NCBI RefSeq assembly: GCF_015291745.1 | Contig: NZ_CP030059.1 | Span: forward strand, 1,577,501 to 1,641,500 | Length of the DNA stretch: 64,000 bases | Reading direction: 5' to 3' | Source of the DNA: Bradyrhizobium sp. CCBAU 53351 | Lineage (GTDB): Bacteria; Pseudomonadota; Alphaproteobacteria; Rhizobiales; Xanthobacteraceae | Shown: positions 41,255 to 50,651 of the stretch, piece by piece | Layout: every line of letters starts with the position of its first letter | Position numbering within the stretch: the stretch's first letter is position 1 | The notes under the pieces: model-generated | Databases searched by the model: none | Told to the model about the DNA's origin: nothing | What the model saw: the letters and a program-made list of their open reading frames with translations, nothing else | Program-made: the position numbers and the translations under genes

Positions 41255-42547
41255 ATGGTCGAAACTCCTCACAAAAGCCGCTTCGCCCCACATAAGAGGT
41301 TGTTCCGCAGGAGCAGATGGCCGCTGCAGCTTTTTCTGCTGCTCTTTCAGTTAGTGACGCCGAATCGGGGTGTGATGGCCAATGGCCTCCCCTCAGGCTT
41401 GGGTGTTCACGTGCAGGTATGGCAGATTGACACTGGCGACTTGGAACGTATCCGAAATTTTGGCTTCAGCTTTGTACGATGGGGTATGTCGTGGGAAGCA
41501 ATCGAGAAAAATCCAGGAGAGTTCGACTGGGCAACGACAGACGCATTTTTCACGAAAGTCAGACATTCGGGTCTTTCCTCCATTGTGATTCTGGCGACTG
41601 GAAACCATTTTTATAGCCGCTGGCTAGAACTGCCGGCAGATCCGGGCGTGCGAGAGAGGAAAGTTGCGGCACCACCAGAGAGTGAGGCTGCGATGGCGGC
41701 CTTTAGCCGCTTCGCTGCCGCTGCCGCGAAGCGGTACGCTGACGAGTCAGTTACCTGGGAGGTCTGGAATGAGCCGGACTTGCCCATATTCTGGCCGCCC
41801 AAACCAAAGCCAGATGCCTATGCGCAACTCGCCGCAATGACTTGCAGCGCAATCAAGATGGCTGCTCCAAAGGCAATGGTGCTTGCGCCGGCAACTGCCA
41901 GCCTGCCGATCCGGGCGCCCGCACTCTATGGGGCTCTGGCGAAGACCGATGCGGCAGGGTGTCTCGATGGCTTGAGTATGCATAGTTATCGCATAAGCGG
42001 CGGGCGACGGCCGGATCCGGAGAGCGTGGAAGCTGAGAACCTGGCCAGTCGCGCACTACTTGAGCGCCTGTCCGGTCGATGGCGTGACGTGCCCATGCTG
42101 TGCACTGAATGGGGATATCCCAGTTCGACCGTTGGCCGTGCAACCCAGCGAGCATATTTGGCTCGCGCCTATCTTGCGAACGTCGCCAGTGGCGTTCAGG
42201 CAATGGTATGGTACGAATGGAAGGACTCAAGGGACGAGCCTGCCAATCCCGAGTCTCATTTTGGACTTCAGACGGCGCAGGGTATTTTCAAGGTTGAGCC
42301 GGATGACGGATTAATTCGGCGATTAACGAATATGAGGTTCGTTCGCCGACTGCGAGCCGTGGACCCTCAGGTGCAACTCCTTTTGTTCGAGGAAGGGAAA
42401 ACAAGTCAGATCGTTGCCTGGCTAAGGTCCGACTCTGCTCGAACCGCCGTTGCCAAGATAGCCGGAAAGGCGGTCGTCCTAAGCAACTACCCTGTGATCG
42501 TCCCTGGCGACGGGGCTGAAGATGACGGACATGGTCATGCGCGTTAA
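41255..42547 (+). CDS. Glycoside-hydrolase-like protein (GH39/GH5-type barrel), membrane-anchored or exported
   Basis: 430 residues. A basic N terminus with a hydrophobic helix (WPLQLFLLLFQLVTP, about 26-40) acts as signal anchor or signal peptide. The barrel starts near LGVHVQVWQIDTGDLERIRN. The clan GH-A catalytic pair is visible: acid/base Glu in TWEVWNEPDLP (about residue 171) and nucleophile Glu in LCTEWGYPS (about 283). The Trp-rich VWYEWKDSRD follows. It probably hydrolyses or trims the polysaccharide made by this locus in the periplasm. Its last 26 bases overlap the next gene. Confidence 0.8.
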   Translation: MVETPHKSRFAPHKRLFRRSRWPLQLFLLLFQLVTPNRGVMANGLPSGLGVHVQVWQIDTGDLERIRNFGFSFVRWGMSWEAIEKNPGEFDWATTDAFFTKVRHSGLSSIVILATGNHFYSRWLELPADPGVRERKVAAPPESEAAMAAFSRFAAAAAKRYADESVTWEVWNEPDLPIFWPPKPKPDAYAQLAAMTCSAIKMAAPKAMVLAPATASLPIRAPALYGALAKTDAAGCLDGLSMHSYRISGGRRPDPESVEAENLASRALLERLSGRWRDVPMLCTEWGYPSSTVGRATQRAYLARAYLANVASGVQAMVWYEWKDSRDEPANPESHFGLQTAQGIFKVEPDDGLIRRLTNMRFVRRLRAVDPQVQLLLFEEGKTSQIVAWLRSDSARTAVAKIAGKAVVLSNYPVIVPGDGAEDDGHGHAR

Positions 42548-44012
42548 ACTGATTGACTCGATATTCGCGTTGGCCGTGATCGCGATTCCCTTCGACGCGA
42601 TCGCAGGACTTAAATCCTTCGGAGAACTCGGCAACGAGAGTTCTTTCTACCTCTTTGCGTTGGCCATGGGGCTGTATGGGATCAACGCTGCCGGCGCTAG
42701 CGTAGCTGGTGAGCTTGACGAGCGGCCAGGCGGGACCCTTGTCTGGCGAACCGGTGCCGCCATCGTAATCGTTATAGCGATTTCGGCCCTCTGGAATGCG
42801 GCTGAAATCAGCGCGGCGACGTTTCATGGTCGCGATGGGCTCGCGAAATTGGTCACCTCCGCGACCGTGGTAATCTACGGCTTAGCCCTCGCATTGTTGA
42901 CTCGTGCAGTGGTTTTGGGGCGATGGTATGCGTACCTAATACTGCCCATTTGTGTCAGCGCGGCACTGTGCGTCGGCTTCGGCATGCTCGAGGCTCTCGA
43001 TCGAGCTGGGATGAGTCTTCCACTCTATCAGACTGTGAACTCCTTGCTGCACGCGGGCTCGGATCACACTGTTCAATCGTGGGACGGCACCTTGAATTTG
43101 AGGCTTATCGAGGGATGGGATAAACGCCTTCGTACCGTTTCGTTCGAGCCTCCATCGTTCGGGAACTTTGCCGGACTTGCATGGCCTTGGCTTTTCGCTG
43201 CCATATTCATAACCCGGGGCATTAGGAAGGCCCTCCATATTTTCTTGCTTTTGGCTTTCACAGCCTTGATTGTTGGTTCTCAGGCCCGGACGGGATGGTT
43301 GCTCTTGGCAACCAACGTTGCCGCTTTCGGTCTACTGAAATTTCTGTTTCTGCCCCCGGATGGACGCGTATCGAAGTCGGCGACCTCCATTGGGGCACTA
43401 CTGCTGTTTGCAGTGGTTGCAGTGATCATATTTTACGCGGCGAGCTTCGACGAGGTTATTCGCGAGGCCGTTGTGGGGACTTCTGTTTCCGATCTGTCGC
43501 GTTTGGCCTATCAAGTTACATCGATTAGAATGTTTTCTGAGTACCCGATATTGGGGGTTGGGTTGGGTCAGTTCGCCTTCAAGGCTATGTCATATATGCC
43601 GGACTGGGGGTTCCTAAGTTCGGAGGTCAAGGCGTCCCTCCGATTTAACGACGCGCCCTGGCCTAACACGTACTCGCTTTACGCCAGGCTTGCCGCTGAA
43701 CTCGGCTTGATCGGCCTTTTCGGATGGATCTCAATCTGGATCGCGCTCATCGTTTCGGTGCGCGCGGCGGGGTTGATCTACGCGAATTTGGGTCGGAATG
43801 TGCCGGTGGTTGCATACCCGATCATCATGAACTGTGCCGATGTTATCGTAACCGGGCTGACCACGGATACCTTTCGAACCCCGATGATCTGGATCACCCT
43901 GGGCGCAGGCGCAGCCTTTAGTGCACGGGTGGGGCAACTTGCTGGCGGCGCCCTCAGACCATCCACCCGTCCAATTCCGAGCCAGACCTATCTCACGTCC
44001 TCGCGCAGCTGA
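42522..44012 (+). CDS. O-antigen ligase/polymerase family membrane protein
   Basis: 496 residues with about eleven membrane helices. The periplasmic loop contains MFSEYPILGVGLGQFAF near 340-355, then NTYSLYARLAAELGLIGLFG, matching the Wzy/WaaL pattern (GVGLGQF plus N/H-T-Y-S-x-x-x-E). It likely polymerises or ligates polysaccharide repeats. It begins inside the end of the glycosidase gene (26-base overlap) with three candidate starts: 42522, 42531 and 42537. It is the third protein of this class in the locus and the one closest to the flippase gene, so it may be the dedicated polymerase. Confidence 0.82.
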   Translation: MTDMVMRVKLIDSIFALAVIAIPFDAIAGLKSFGELGNESSFYLFALAMGLYGINAAGASVAGELDERPGGTLVWRTGAAIVIVIAISALWNAAEISAATFHGRDGLAKLVTSATVVIYGLALALLTRAVVLGRWYAYLILPICVSAALCVGFGMLEALDRAGMSLPLYQTVNSLLHAGSDHTVQSWDGTLNLRLIEGWDKRLRTVSFEPPSFGNFAGLAWPWLFAAIFITRGIRKALHIFLLLAFTALIVGSQARTGWLLLATNVAAFGLLKFLFLPPDGRVSKSATSIGALLLFAVVAVIIFYAASFDEVIREAVVGTSVSDLSRLAYQVTSIRMFSEYPILGVGLGQFAFKAMSYMPDWGFLSSEVKASLRFNDAPWPNTYSLYARLAAELGLIGLFGWISIWIALIVSVRAAGLIYANLGRNVPVVAYPIIMNCADVIVTGLTTDTFRTPMIWITLGAGAAFSARVGQLAGGALRPSTRPIPSQTYLTSSRS

Positions 44013-44151
44013 TCGGGAAAATGGCCTATCACAGTAACCGATTCCGTCGAGGATCTGAGACACGTTGGGCTGACGCATGGTCTGAACCTGATGCGGGTAA
44101 GCTGGCTCAGGGCGGTAGTCGGATTATGCCTTGTATTCGGTTGCAACTCCC

Positions 44152-45474
44152 GTGAATGAGCGCGCGGAAGTTTGGAGCAGATTGCGATCGCATCCATTGT
44201 TTGGCGCCGCGGCTGGGTTGGCAGCGCGGGTCATTCAAATGGGATCCACGCTGGCTCTCGTGCCTATCCTGCTGAGTCACCTGGGCTCCGAGCAATTCGC
44301 CGTGTGGCTCGCCGCGAGTTCCTTGATGGGCGCTTTTTCGTTCATCGATTTGGGAATTGGATCGGGTCTAGTCAATCACATCGCAGTCTCGAAGGGAGCC
44401 TACAGTACCGCGCGAACATACCTTTCAAATGCGCTTGTGGCTCTTACGTTGTTCTCAGTCGTCAGTACGACGGTGGTATGTCTGACGTTCTTTTTGAATC
44501 GGACGGGTAGTAGCTTCGTTCATTTTCAAGGTACTGGAGCTTGGGAAGCATTTTTTGTGACGTGTCTGACACTTTGTATCGTGTCGCCCCTGAGCCTTGT
44601 TTGGAAAACCAGACTTGGTCTAGGTGAAACCGCAATTCAAAGCATTTGGGACGCATTTGCCTCCCTCGCCACGTTTTGCGCGATCGTTGTCAGCCTCCAG
44701 TTCAATGCAGGTATCGTCGCCGTAGTAGCTTCTTTCTGCGCGGTGCCTCTAGTCGTTCATTGCCTCAACGGCACTCTATTGCTTCGGCGGCGCCCCGACC
44801 TGAAGCCGCGTCTTTCGCTAGCAAGTGCGGGGAAGCTGGCAACAGTGCTGAAAGCCGGCGCTCCGTTCCTGCTCGTAAACGCGATCAGCGCCATCAGCTT
44901 TTCCTTCGATTCTGTCTTGGCACTACATCTCTTGGATGCCGAACAGGCGGCGCGATTCGGGGTTGCGCAGAAAATGGCCATCGCGGTCCAGACGTTGCTT
45001 TCGATTGGCCTGACTCCGTTTTGGCCTCAGTTTCGAGCTGCAACCGCGGAGCAAAATGCGCGCGGCGCGTGTGGACTTTTGGTCTCCGCTTTTTCATTGG
45101 CCTTGCTTATTGCGGGTTCTGTCTCGACGGCGACTCTCCTGTTTGGAGATGATGTCACGCGTCTTTGGACCCGTGGCAGGATATCGCTTCCAAATGACCT
45201 GATCATTGGTGTTGCGATCTGGATTCCGGTTTTCGCCGTGAACGCGGTGCTCACGTCACTCATGAGCGTGCCATCGCTGCTACCTATGCAACTGAAACTG
45301 GCGAGTTTGTCTGGGATATGCTGTTTTGCAGCTAAGGTCGCTTTGGCAAAAGCGTTGGGGGGAGTTGGGCTGTTCTGGGGAAATAGCTTCGGCCTGTGTG
45401 CCTTTTTTATAGTTCCTGCTTCTTTTGTTATCGCGCGCGACCTTCTCAGGATGCAACGGCGTAAAGGCGGTTAA
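44152..45474 (+). CDS. Polysaccharide flippase, Wzx/MATE-type membrane protein
   Basis: 440 residues from the GTG at 44152 (MNERAEVWSRL), with about twelve membrane helices. N-terminal features include LAARVIQMGSTLALVPILLS and the FIDLGIGSGLVNHIA segment, matching the G-L-G motif typical of Wzx-type lipid-linked oligosaccharide flippases. It would move undecaprenyl-linked repeat units to the periplasm. The true start is uncertain: the frame is open from a TTG at 44131, and an out-of-frame ATG at 44126 encodes a nine-codon peptide that ends across the GTG. The next gene begins two bases after its stop. Confidence 0.82.
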   Translation: MNERAEVWSRLRSHPLFGAAAGLAARVIQMGSTLALVPILLSHLGSEQFAVWLAASSLMGAFSFIDLGIGSGLVNHIAVSKGAYSTARTYLSNALVALTLFSVVSTTVVCLTFFLNRTGSSFVHFQGTGAWEAFFVTCLTLCIVSPLSLVWKTRLGLGETAIQSIWDAFASLATFCAIVVSLQFNAGIVAVVASFCAVPLVVHCLNGTLLLRRRPDLKPRLSLASAGKLATVLKAGAPFLLVNAISAISFSFDSVLALHLLDAEQAARFGVAQKMAIAVQTLLSIGLTPFWPQFRAATAEQNARGACGLLVSAFSLALLIAGSVSTATLLFGDDVTRLWTRGRISLPNDLIIGVAIWIPVFAVNAVLTSLMSVPSLLPMQLKLASLSGICCFAAKVALAKALGGVGLFWGNSFGLCAFFIVPASFVIARDLLRMQRRKGG

Positions 45475-45475
45475 A

Positions 45476-46684
45476 GTGTCAAAATCAGACAATCTTAACT
45501 TGAAGGTCGCGCACTTCACGGAAGCGCCGTTGGGAGGGGTCCTTGCGCATTTGCAGGAATTGATTGCGGAGCAAATCAAAGATTCTGCAATCTCCCAAAT
45601 TGTGGTTTTCGGTCCCGATATAAATGACGAGGCTCTATCAAAGCTGGCTCATCCAAAGCTTGTCATCAAGTCGTATCCATACGTTGGGCGATCGATACGG
45701 TCCCTGATCAGAGTCCCCTTTGCCGCCGGGGCGCTGATCCAACGCTTTGAGCCCGATGTCGTTCATGTCCACTCTACGTTTGCTGGACTTCTTGTGCGTC
45801 CAGTTGCTTTCCTGCCGAAGCGCCGCCCAATCATTGTGTATTGTCCTCATGGTTGGGCATTCCTGCGGGACACAAAGGCGAACCGGCTATATGCGTGGCT
45901 TGAGGCGGCATTGTCGCGCTTGTGCGACGGTGTCGTATGCGTATCTTCCTCCGAGCGCGAAGCGGCTGCTTCAGCCGGCATTCCTGTTTCGAAATGTGTT
46001 GTGATTCTAAATGGCATCGCAGACGAGGCGGTGCCGTCAGCGAACTCGGCGTCAGGCCTTGGGAGGCCTCTCAAAATTCTTTTCGTAGGTCGTTTCGATC
46101 GACAAAAGGGATTTGACGTGTTTCTCGAGGTCATGTCCGTGCTTGGCGACTTGGCTCAGGGCTTTGCGATCGGTGACTTCGTTACCGATGCCACTACCGC
46201 TCTAGAAATTCCCGAGAATGTCGAGCTCCTCGGTTGGAGGACTCGGTCACAGGTCGAGGAGAGCTTGGTTTCGGCTGACCTGCTCCTGATGCCTTCTCGC
46301 TGGGAGGGATTGCCCATGATCGCGATCGAAGCGATGCGAGCTGGTCTTCCGATATTCTCCTCCTCAGTAGGAGGGCTTCCGGAGCTTGTTGAAGATGGAG
46401 CGACCGGACGCCTCCTGAAGAGCTTGCAACCGCGGGATATCGCGAATGCGATACGTGCCACTAGCACTGAGGAATTGCGAAGCTTCGCTCAAAACGCTCA
46501 TCGACGGTTTAAAATGCACTACACGGCCCGATCAATGGCTGACCGGACAAAGCAGCTCTATTTGGATCTCCTGGGAGCTCGTGATTCTTACTCGAAAGAA
46601 GCCGTGACTACATCTCGAAGTAAGGCGGAACGCTCAGGAAGCACCCTGCAGCGCTCCATCGATGGCGCGGACAGCAGCCCGTAG
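45476..46684 (+). CDS. Glycosyltransferase family 4
   Basis: 402 residues from the GTG at 45476 (VSKSDNLNLKVAHFTEAPLG), with aaggcgg upstream. Two Rossmann-type halves: the N-terminal one begins VAHFTEAPLGGVLAHLQELI and includes DVVHVHSTFAGLLVR. The C-terminal one begins KILFVGRFDRQKGFDVFLEV, and the donor-binding motif LLMPSRWEGLPMIAIEAMRA has the conserved E-x7-E pattern (E at WEG and EAM). It is a retaining glycosyltransferase acting in the cytoplasm on lipid-linked intermediates. The start is one base after the flippase stop. The tail of about 25 residues is unstructured. Confidence 0.88.
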   Translation: MSKSDNLNLKVAHFTEAPLGGVLAHLQELIAEQIKDSAISQIVVFGPDINDEALSKLAHPKLVIKSYPYVGRSIRSLIRVPFAAGALIQRFEPDVVHVHSTFAGLLVRPVAFLPKRRPIIVYCPHGWAFLRDTKANRLYAWLEAALSRLCDGVVCVSSSEREAAASAGIPVSKCVVILNGIADEAVPSANSASGLGRPLKILFVGRFDRQKGFDVFLEVMSVLGDLAQGFAIGDFVTDATTALEIPENVELLGWRTRSQVEESLVSADLLLMPSRWEGLPMIAIEAMRAGLPIFSSSVGGLPELVEDGATGRLLKSLQPRDIANAIRATSTEELRSFAQNAHRRFKMHYTARSMADRTKQLYLDLLGARDSYSKEAVTTSRSKAERSGSTLQRSIDGADSSP

Positions 46685-46972
46685 AAAGCTCAAGCTCGCG
46701 CGCGCCGGCTCCGCGCTACTCGTCCGACCCAGGCAGAACCTCAAAATGGATTAAGCGCAGAGCAAGGTTACCGAAAAACTCGGGCCCCCCGCACTGCCTT
46801 CATCATGGAGCGGGTCGGCGCGCTCGGCGCAAGGAAAATTGAGAGGCCCCCGGCGAGCTAAATTGGCTAAACGTCAAATTAAGCACATCAATTAAAGAGT
46901 GCTCGGTGTCCTTAAGCGGAATTGCATTCCTGCCGTCTACGGTGTGCGCATCCACTTTGAGGAGCGCCCACG

Positions 46973-49093
46973 GTGTCCACTTCAACTGCAGGCTATACGA
47001 TCAACACCGCAACGAGCACGACAAGCTTTATCGATTCCATTGGTGTCGCCACTCACCTTGCATCTTACGGTCCGACGTACATCCTGAGCGAGCTCTCATA
47101 TCTTGGGATTTGGAACGTCCGGGACGGTATCCCGTCCGCTGACGCGCTTTCTACGTATGTCGCGGCGGCCGAGGCCGGAGTCCATTTTGTTCTTCTCGAG
47201 TCGAACGCCTTTTACCCGAGCACGGCGGGGCAGGTGAATGCGACAGCCGACGTTTTGCGCGCAGATGCTCTCGAAATAGCCGTGCCCGGCAGCATCATCG
47301 CGCTGGAAGGATCGAATGAATACACGACCAACACCTACTATCTCAACGGAATTTCCTCTCACGGGAATCTGAGCTGGGGCGCGGCCGACGACGCCGCGTT
47401 GCAGGCGGCGATGCGAGCAGACCCGCTAATGGCCGGTGTCAGCTTGATCGCGGCCTCCGAGTGCAGCACAACCGCGATTCCCTCCTTTGGGACATTTGCC
47501 GATGCTTCTAACGTCCATGTCTATGGAGGCATCGGCCAGCAATTGCAGGATGGTATCAATGCCTGGGTCGCAGCTGCTCAGGCGTCAAATCCCGGCAAAC
47601 CGGTCTATATAACGGAAACCGGCATCTCCAGCTCGGGCTTCAACACCTCGACCTGGGGCGGGGGCGTGGCAGACGCCTACACCCAGGGCATCATCGACAC
47701 CAATGCTCTGTTGGACGGTTACAAGGCGGGAGCCGCTATCACGTTCCTGTATGAGTTGATGGACGAGCCTGGTGCGTCGAATGTCCAGGAGCAGCACTTC
47801 GGCCTCTTCAACGCTGACGGGACCCCGAAGCCAGCCGCGGTCGACATCAGCAACCTCACGCATATTTTGCAGGACAATGGTCCGGCACTCACATCGCCCG
47901 GAACACTGGCCTACAACATCACCGGTCTGCCAAGCACCGCGTCTTCGATGCTCTTGGAAAAGTCGAGCGGTGCTTTCGACATCGTTCTCTGGAATGGCAA
48001 TGCGACACTTTACAACGGCACCAGCGTCGTGACGCCGCCAACATCGGAAGTAACGATCAGCTTGCCCAGCGCGGTCTCAAGCATCAAGATTTTCGACCCC
48101 ATTAAAGGGACTACCGCCATTCAGACCGTTTCCAACGTGAGCAGCATAACCGTTGGCTTATCGGCAGATCCGATCATCATCGAGATCGAGCAATCTAGCA
48201 CGACGCCGCCCGCTCCGCCGGCTGCGCCCCAGGCCCTGAGTGATCCCAACATCGTGAACGGTTACGTCAATGCGGTGCACAACACGGCGCAACAAGCTAT
48301 TACTGGGATCGCCCAAGCCGGCGCTATAGTGACAGTTTACGACAATTCGTTCGCCTTGGGTTCTACCGCTGCGGATGCCAATGGTGCCTGGAGCTTCGTC
48401 TTGGGCGCATTGTCGGACGGTTCTCACCAAATGACAGCCGTCGCCTCGAATGCATCCGGCCAAATGAGCGCGGCCAGCGCCGCTCTCAACTTCATAGTCG
48501 ACACCATTGCACCGGTCCCGGGTATCGTCAACGTCGTGCCGACCGGGTCGAACTCGGTCACGATCAGCGGCATCAGCACAACCGACTCGAGCGTTTCAGT
48601 ATACGACAATGGCAAGCTGATTGGGACGGCGTCCTCCACGAACGGCTCGTGGAGCCTGACCACCAAATTGTCGGGTTCAGCCACACACACCCTAACCGAG
48701 ACCGCGACGGACGCCGCCGGAAACACAGGGAGCGCTCTTGGGGTCACCCTCTACTCCAACCAGAGCAAGCAGACTCTGACGGGCGGAGCGGGCTCGGACG
48801 TGCTCATCGGCGGCAGCGGGGACAAGCTGACCGGCGGGGCCGGCTCGGACGTTTTCGTCTTCAACAAGGGCTTTGGCACGGAGGTGATCACCGACTTTGC
48901 CCCCAGCACTGCGACGACGCAGGGCGATCACATCGTTTTCAGCCGCGCGATGGTGGCGGACTTCGCTCAGCTGCTCGCCGACGCCCGTCAGGTGGGAAGC
49001 GACGTGATCATTACCGTCGACAAGGCGGACAGCGTGACCTTGAGTCACGTCGCATTGTCGAACCTTCATGCGTCCGACTTCAGCTTCATCTGA
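46973..49093 (+). CDS. Glycoside hydrolase-like protein fused to Ig-like domains and RTX repeats
   Basis: 706 residues, no N-terminal signal peptide. Residues about 15-330 resemble a clan GH-A barrel with likely acid/base Glu in ALEGSNEYTTN (about 113) and nucleophile Glu in YITETGISS (about 213). A beta region follows, then two Ig-like domains (about 425-515 and 520-595; VTVYDNSFALGSTAADANGA and VSVYDNGKLIGTASSTNGSW). RTX-type Ca2+-binding nonapeptides lie near 603-630 (GGAGSDVLIGGSGDKL; GGAGSDVFVF), and a C-terminal stretch of about 75 residues is typical of type I secretion substrates. Start GTG at 46973, preceded by gaggag. Probably exported to remodel extracellular polysaccharide. Confidence 0.82.
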   Translation: MSTSTAGYTINTATSTTSFIDSIGVATHLASYGPTYILSELSYLGIWNVRDGIPSADALSTYVAAAEAGVHFVLLESNAFYPSTAGQVNATADVLRADALEIAVPGSIIALEGSNEYTTNTYYLNGISSHGNLSWGAADDAALQAAMRADPLMAGVSLIAASECSTTAIPSFGTFADASNVHVYGGIGQQLQDGINAWVAAAQASNPGKPVYITETGISSSGFNTSTWGGGVADAYTQGIIDTNALLDGYKAGAAITFLYELMDEPGASNVQEQHFGLFNADGTPKPAAVDISNLTHILQDNGPALTSPGTLAYNITGLPSTASSMLLEKSSGAFDIVLWNGNATLYNGTSVVTPPTSEVTISLPSAVSSIKIFDPIKGTTAIQTVSNVSSITVGLSADPIIIEIEQSSTTPPAPPAAPQALSDPNIVNGYVNAVHNTAQQAITGIAQAGAIVTVYDNSFALGSTAADANGAWSFVLGALSDGSHQMTAVASNASGQMSAASAALNFIVDTIAPVPGIVNVVPTGSNSVTISGISTTDSSVSVYDNGKLIGTASSTNGSWSLTTKLSGSATHTLTETATDAAGNTGSALGVTLYSNQSKQTLTGGAGSDVLIGGSGDKLTGGAGSDVFVFNKGFGTEVITDFAPSTATTQGDHIVFSRAMVADFAQLLADARQVGSDVIITVDKADSVTLSHVALSNLHASDFSFI

Positions 49094-49211
49094 CGCTTTC
49101 GGCGATCGGCGGTGCGCCCGGCGGCTAGATCGGGCGGGGCGAACGGAGGCAAAGCCAAAGTCACCTACTCCTCAGAACTAACGTTCTTAGCTGAGGGACT
49201 GCTAGGTTCGT

Positions 49212-50651
49212 TCAAAGGCGTTTGTTGCTTGGATAAAGGGGCGATCGCCTGATCGGTGCAAGAACCGCAAGTAGAAGCGAAGCAATCGGGCCTGGAAAGC
49301 TGCGGGCTATCGATCCTTCGAGCCACTCAGATACAACTGAGTTTTTGTTGCTGGTGAGGGCCAAGAGCAACTGGTCGAGTCGAAGACGAGGGGCGATTTC
49401 CGAAAACTCACGATGAAACTGGCTGGCTGCGTGGGGGAATGAGCCCATCGCCTCGGCTTCTTTCAAAGTCGGGCGACTAACCAAGGCACGAAGAACGAGA
49501 AAGGAGGCTTCTGTCAGGTCTGGGCCCAATTCCAAGATGTTCTGACCCGCTGTGCCCAAATTAGCTAATACTTCGTCTGTGAACGCCTTAATGGTATCCT
49601 GCTGTAGCCCAACTCCCCAGACTCTCGCCGGATCATTCTCCGCGTACGGAGCACGGACTGGCCGGGCGGTGCCATTTGCTTCTCTCTCATGGGAAATGGT
49701 CGTCCCGTGCTGCGCGGCGCAGATCGCTTCGAACAGTGAGGCGCGTATAAAGGGAGCCAGCGACGCTGCGCGCCCCTCGTTGACGTAGGACTCAAGAGTG
49801 CCCACGCCGACGGGGCGGCTGAGCAGCCGATAATAGAACCCGTGAACGCGGTTGACGAAAGTTGGATCATGCGACTGGACTGCAGCGTACAGAGACCGCT
49901 GTAGGCCGCCTTTCCAGCCCAAATCGACGATGCCGATCTTTTCCTCGCAGAAGAATCCTTCCTGCCTTAGATAATCGACGAGCACCGCTCGTTGCCGTGC
50001 TGCGTTCTCGATCACATGTTCCAGATGGCGGGACCGCAATGTGGATGTTAGATCGGAGAATTGTTGAGCCGTTAGCTTGGCCAAGGGGGATTTGAAGCCA
50101 GCATCGGCCAGCAGCTTCAGAGCAGTAGAATCATCGCTCAGATCAAGCCTCGTTAAGATTTCGCCGACGGTTTGATCGGTGTGAAACCCCAGTGACTTGA
50201 TGTCGTCCTCGGAAAGGTCCTGGATTCCGGGAAGGTGCAAGCTTTGACGAGAAACAAACAAATATCTTGCGTCTAGATCCAATCCAGAGTGCCTTATGAT
50301 CTTACGAGCCATCTTCAGTAAGATCTGGCCGTCCCGCGCAAGAAAATACAGACTTTTGACGCCGCTCGCTCGTGCACGCGCTAATATCCAAACCACGTAT
50401 GCGAGAAGCATCACGGCGCTAACACCCGCGGATATTTCGGCAATAGTACGTTGATGCGAGGTGACGGGGTAGCTCCTTAATCTGGCCGCGCGCGCACTCT
50501 CGGCCAACGCAGATCGCACGATCCTCGGTTTGATAGAATCTGCCTGGGCAAGCAGACGTTCGAAACGAGTGAGATGCTCGTCGTGGCAACAAACAGATGA
50601 GCAGTCCCACCGGCCGGCCTGGATAACGTCAATACTGTCGTCGATTTGCAA
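49212..50651 (-). CDS. HAD-like hydrolase/glycan-related protein, N-terminally truncated (COG5610-like)
   Basis: 479 residues as an open frame. The N terminus starts directly in what looks like HAD motif IV (IDDSIDVIQAGRWDC), and then continues with the family pattern GVKSLYFLARDGQILLKMAR, LDARYLFVSRQSLHLP and FFCEEKIGIVDLGWKGGLQR. Longer relatives begin with a full HAD domain (DxFDT). Here an in-frame stop lies just upstream of the TTG at 50651, so the HAD catalytic Asp region is missing. It is either a pseudogene or a re-started C-terminal part. It is antisense to most of the locus and lies in the lower-GC segment. Confidence 0.6.
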   Translation of the reverse strand: MQIDDSIDVIQAGRWDCSSVCCHDEHLTRFERLLAQADSIKPRIVRSALAESARAARLRSYPVTSHQRTIAEISAGVSAVMLLAYVVWILARARASGVKSLYFLARDGQILLKMARKIIRHSGLDLDARYLFVSRQSLHLPGIQDLSEDDIKSLGFHTDQTVGEILTRLDLSDDSTALKLLADAGFKSPLAKLTAQQFSDLTSTLRSRHLEHVIENAARQRAVLVDYLRQEGFFCEEKIGIVDLGWKGGLQRSLYAAVQSHDPTFVNRVHGFYYRLLSRPVGVGTLESYVNEGRAASLAPFIRASLFEAICAAQHGTTISHEREANGTARPVRAPYAENDPARVWGVGLQQDTIKAFTDEVLANLGTAGQNILELGPDLTEASFLVLRALVSRPTLKEAEAMGSFPHAASQFHREFSEIAPRLRLDQLLLALTSNKNSVVSEWLEGSIARSFPGPIASLLLAVLAPIRRSPLYPSNKRL

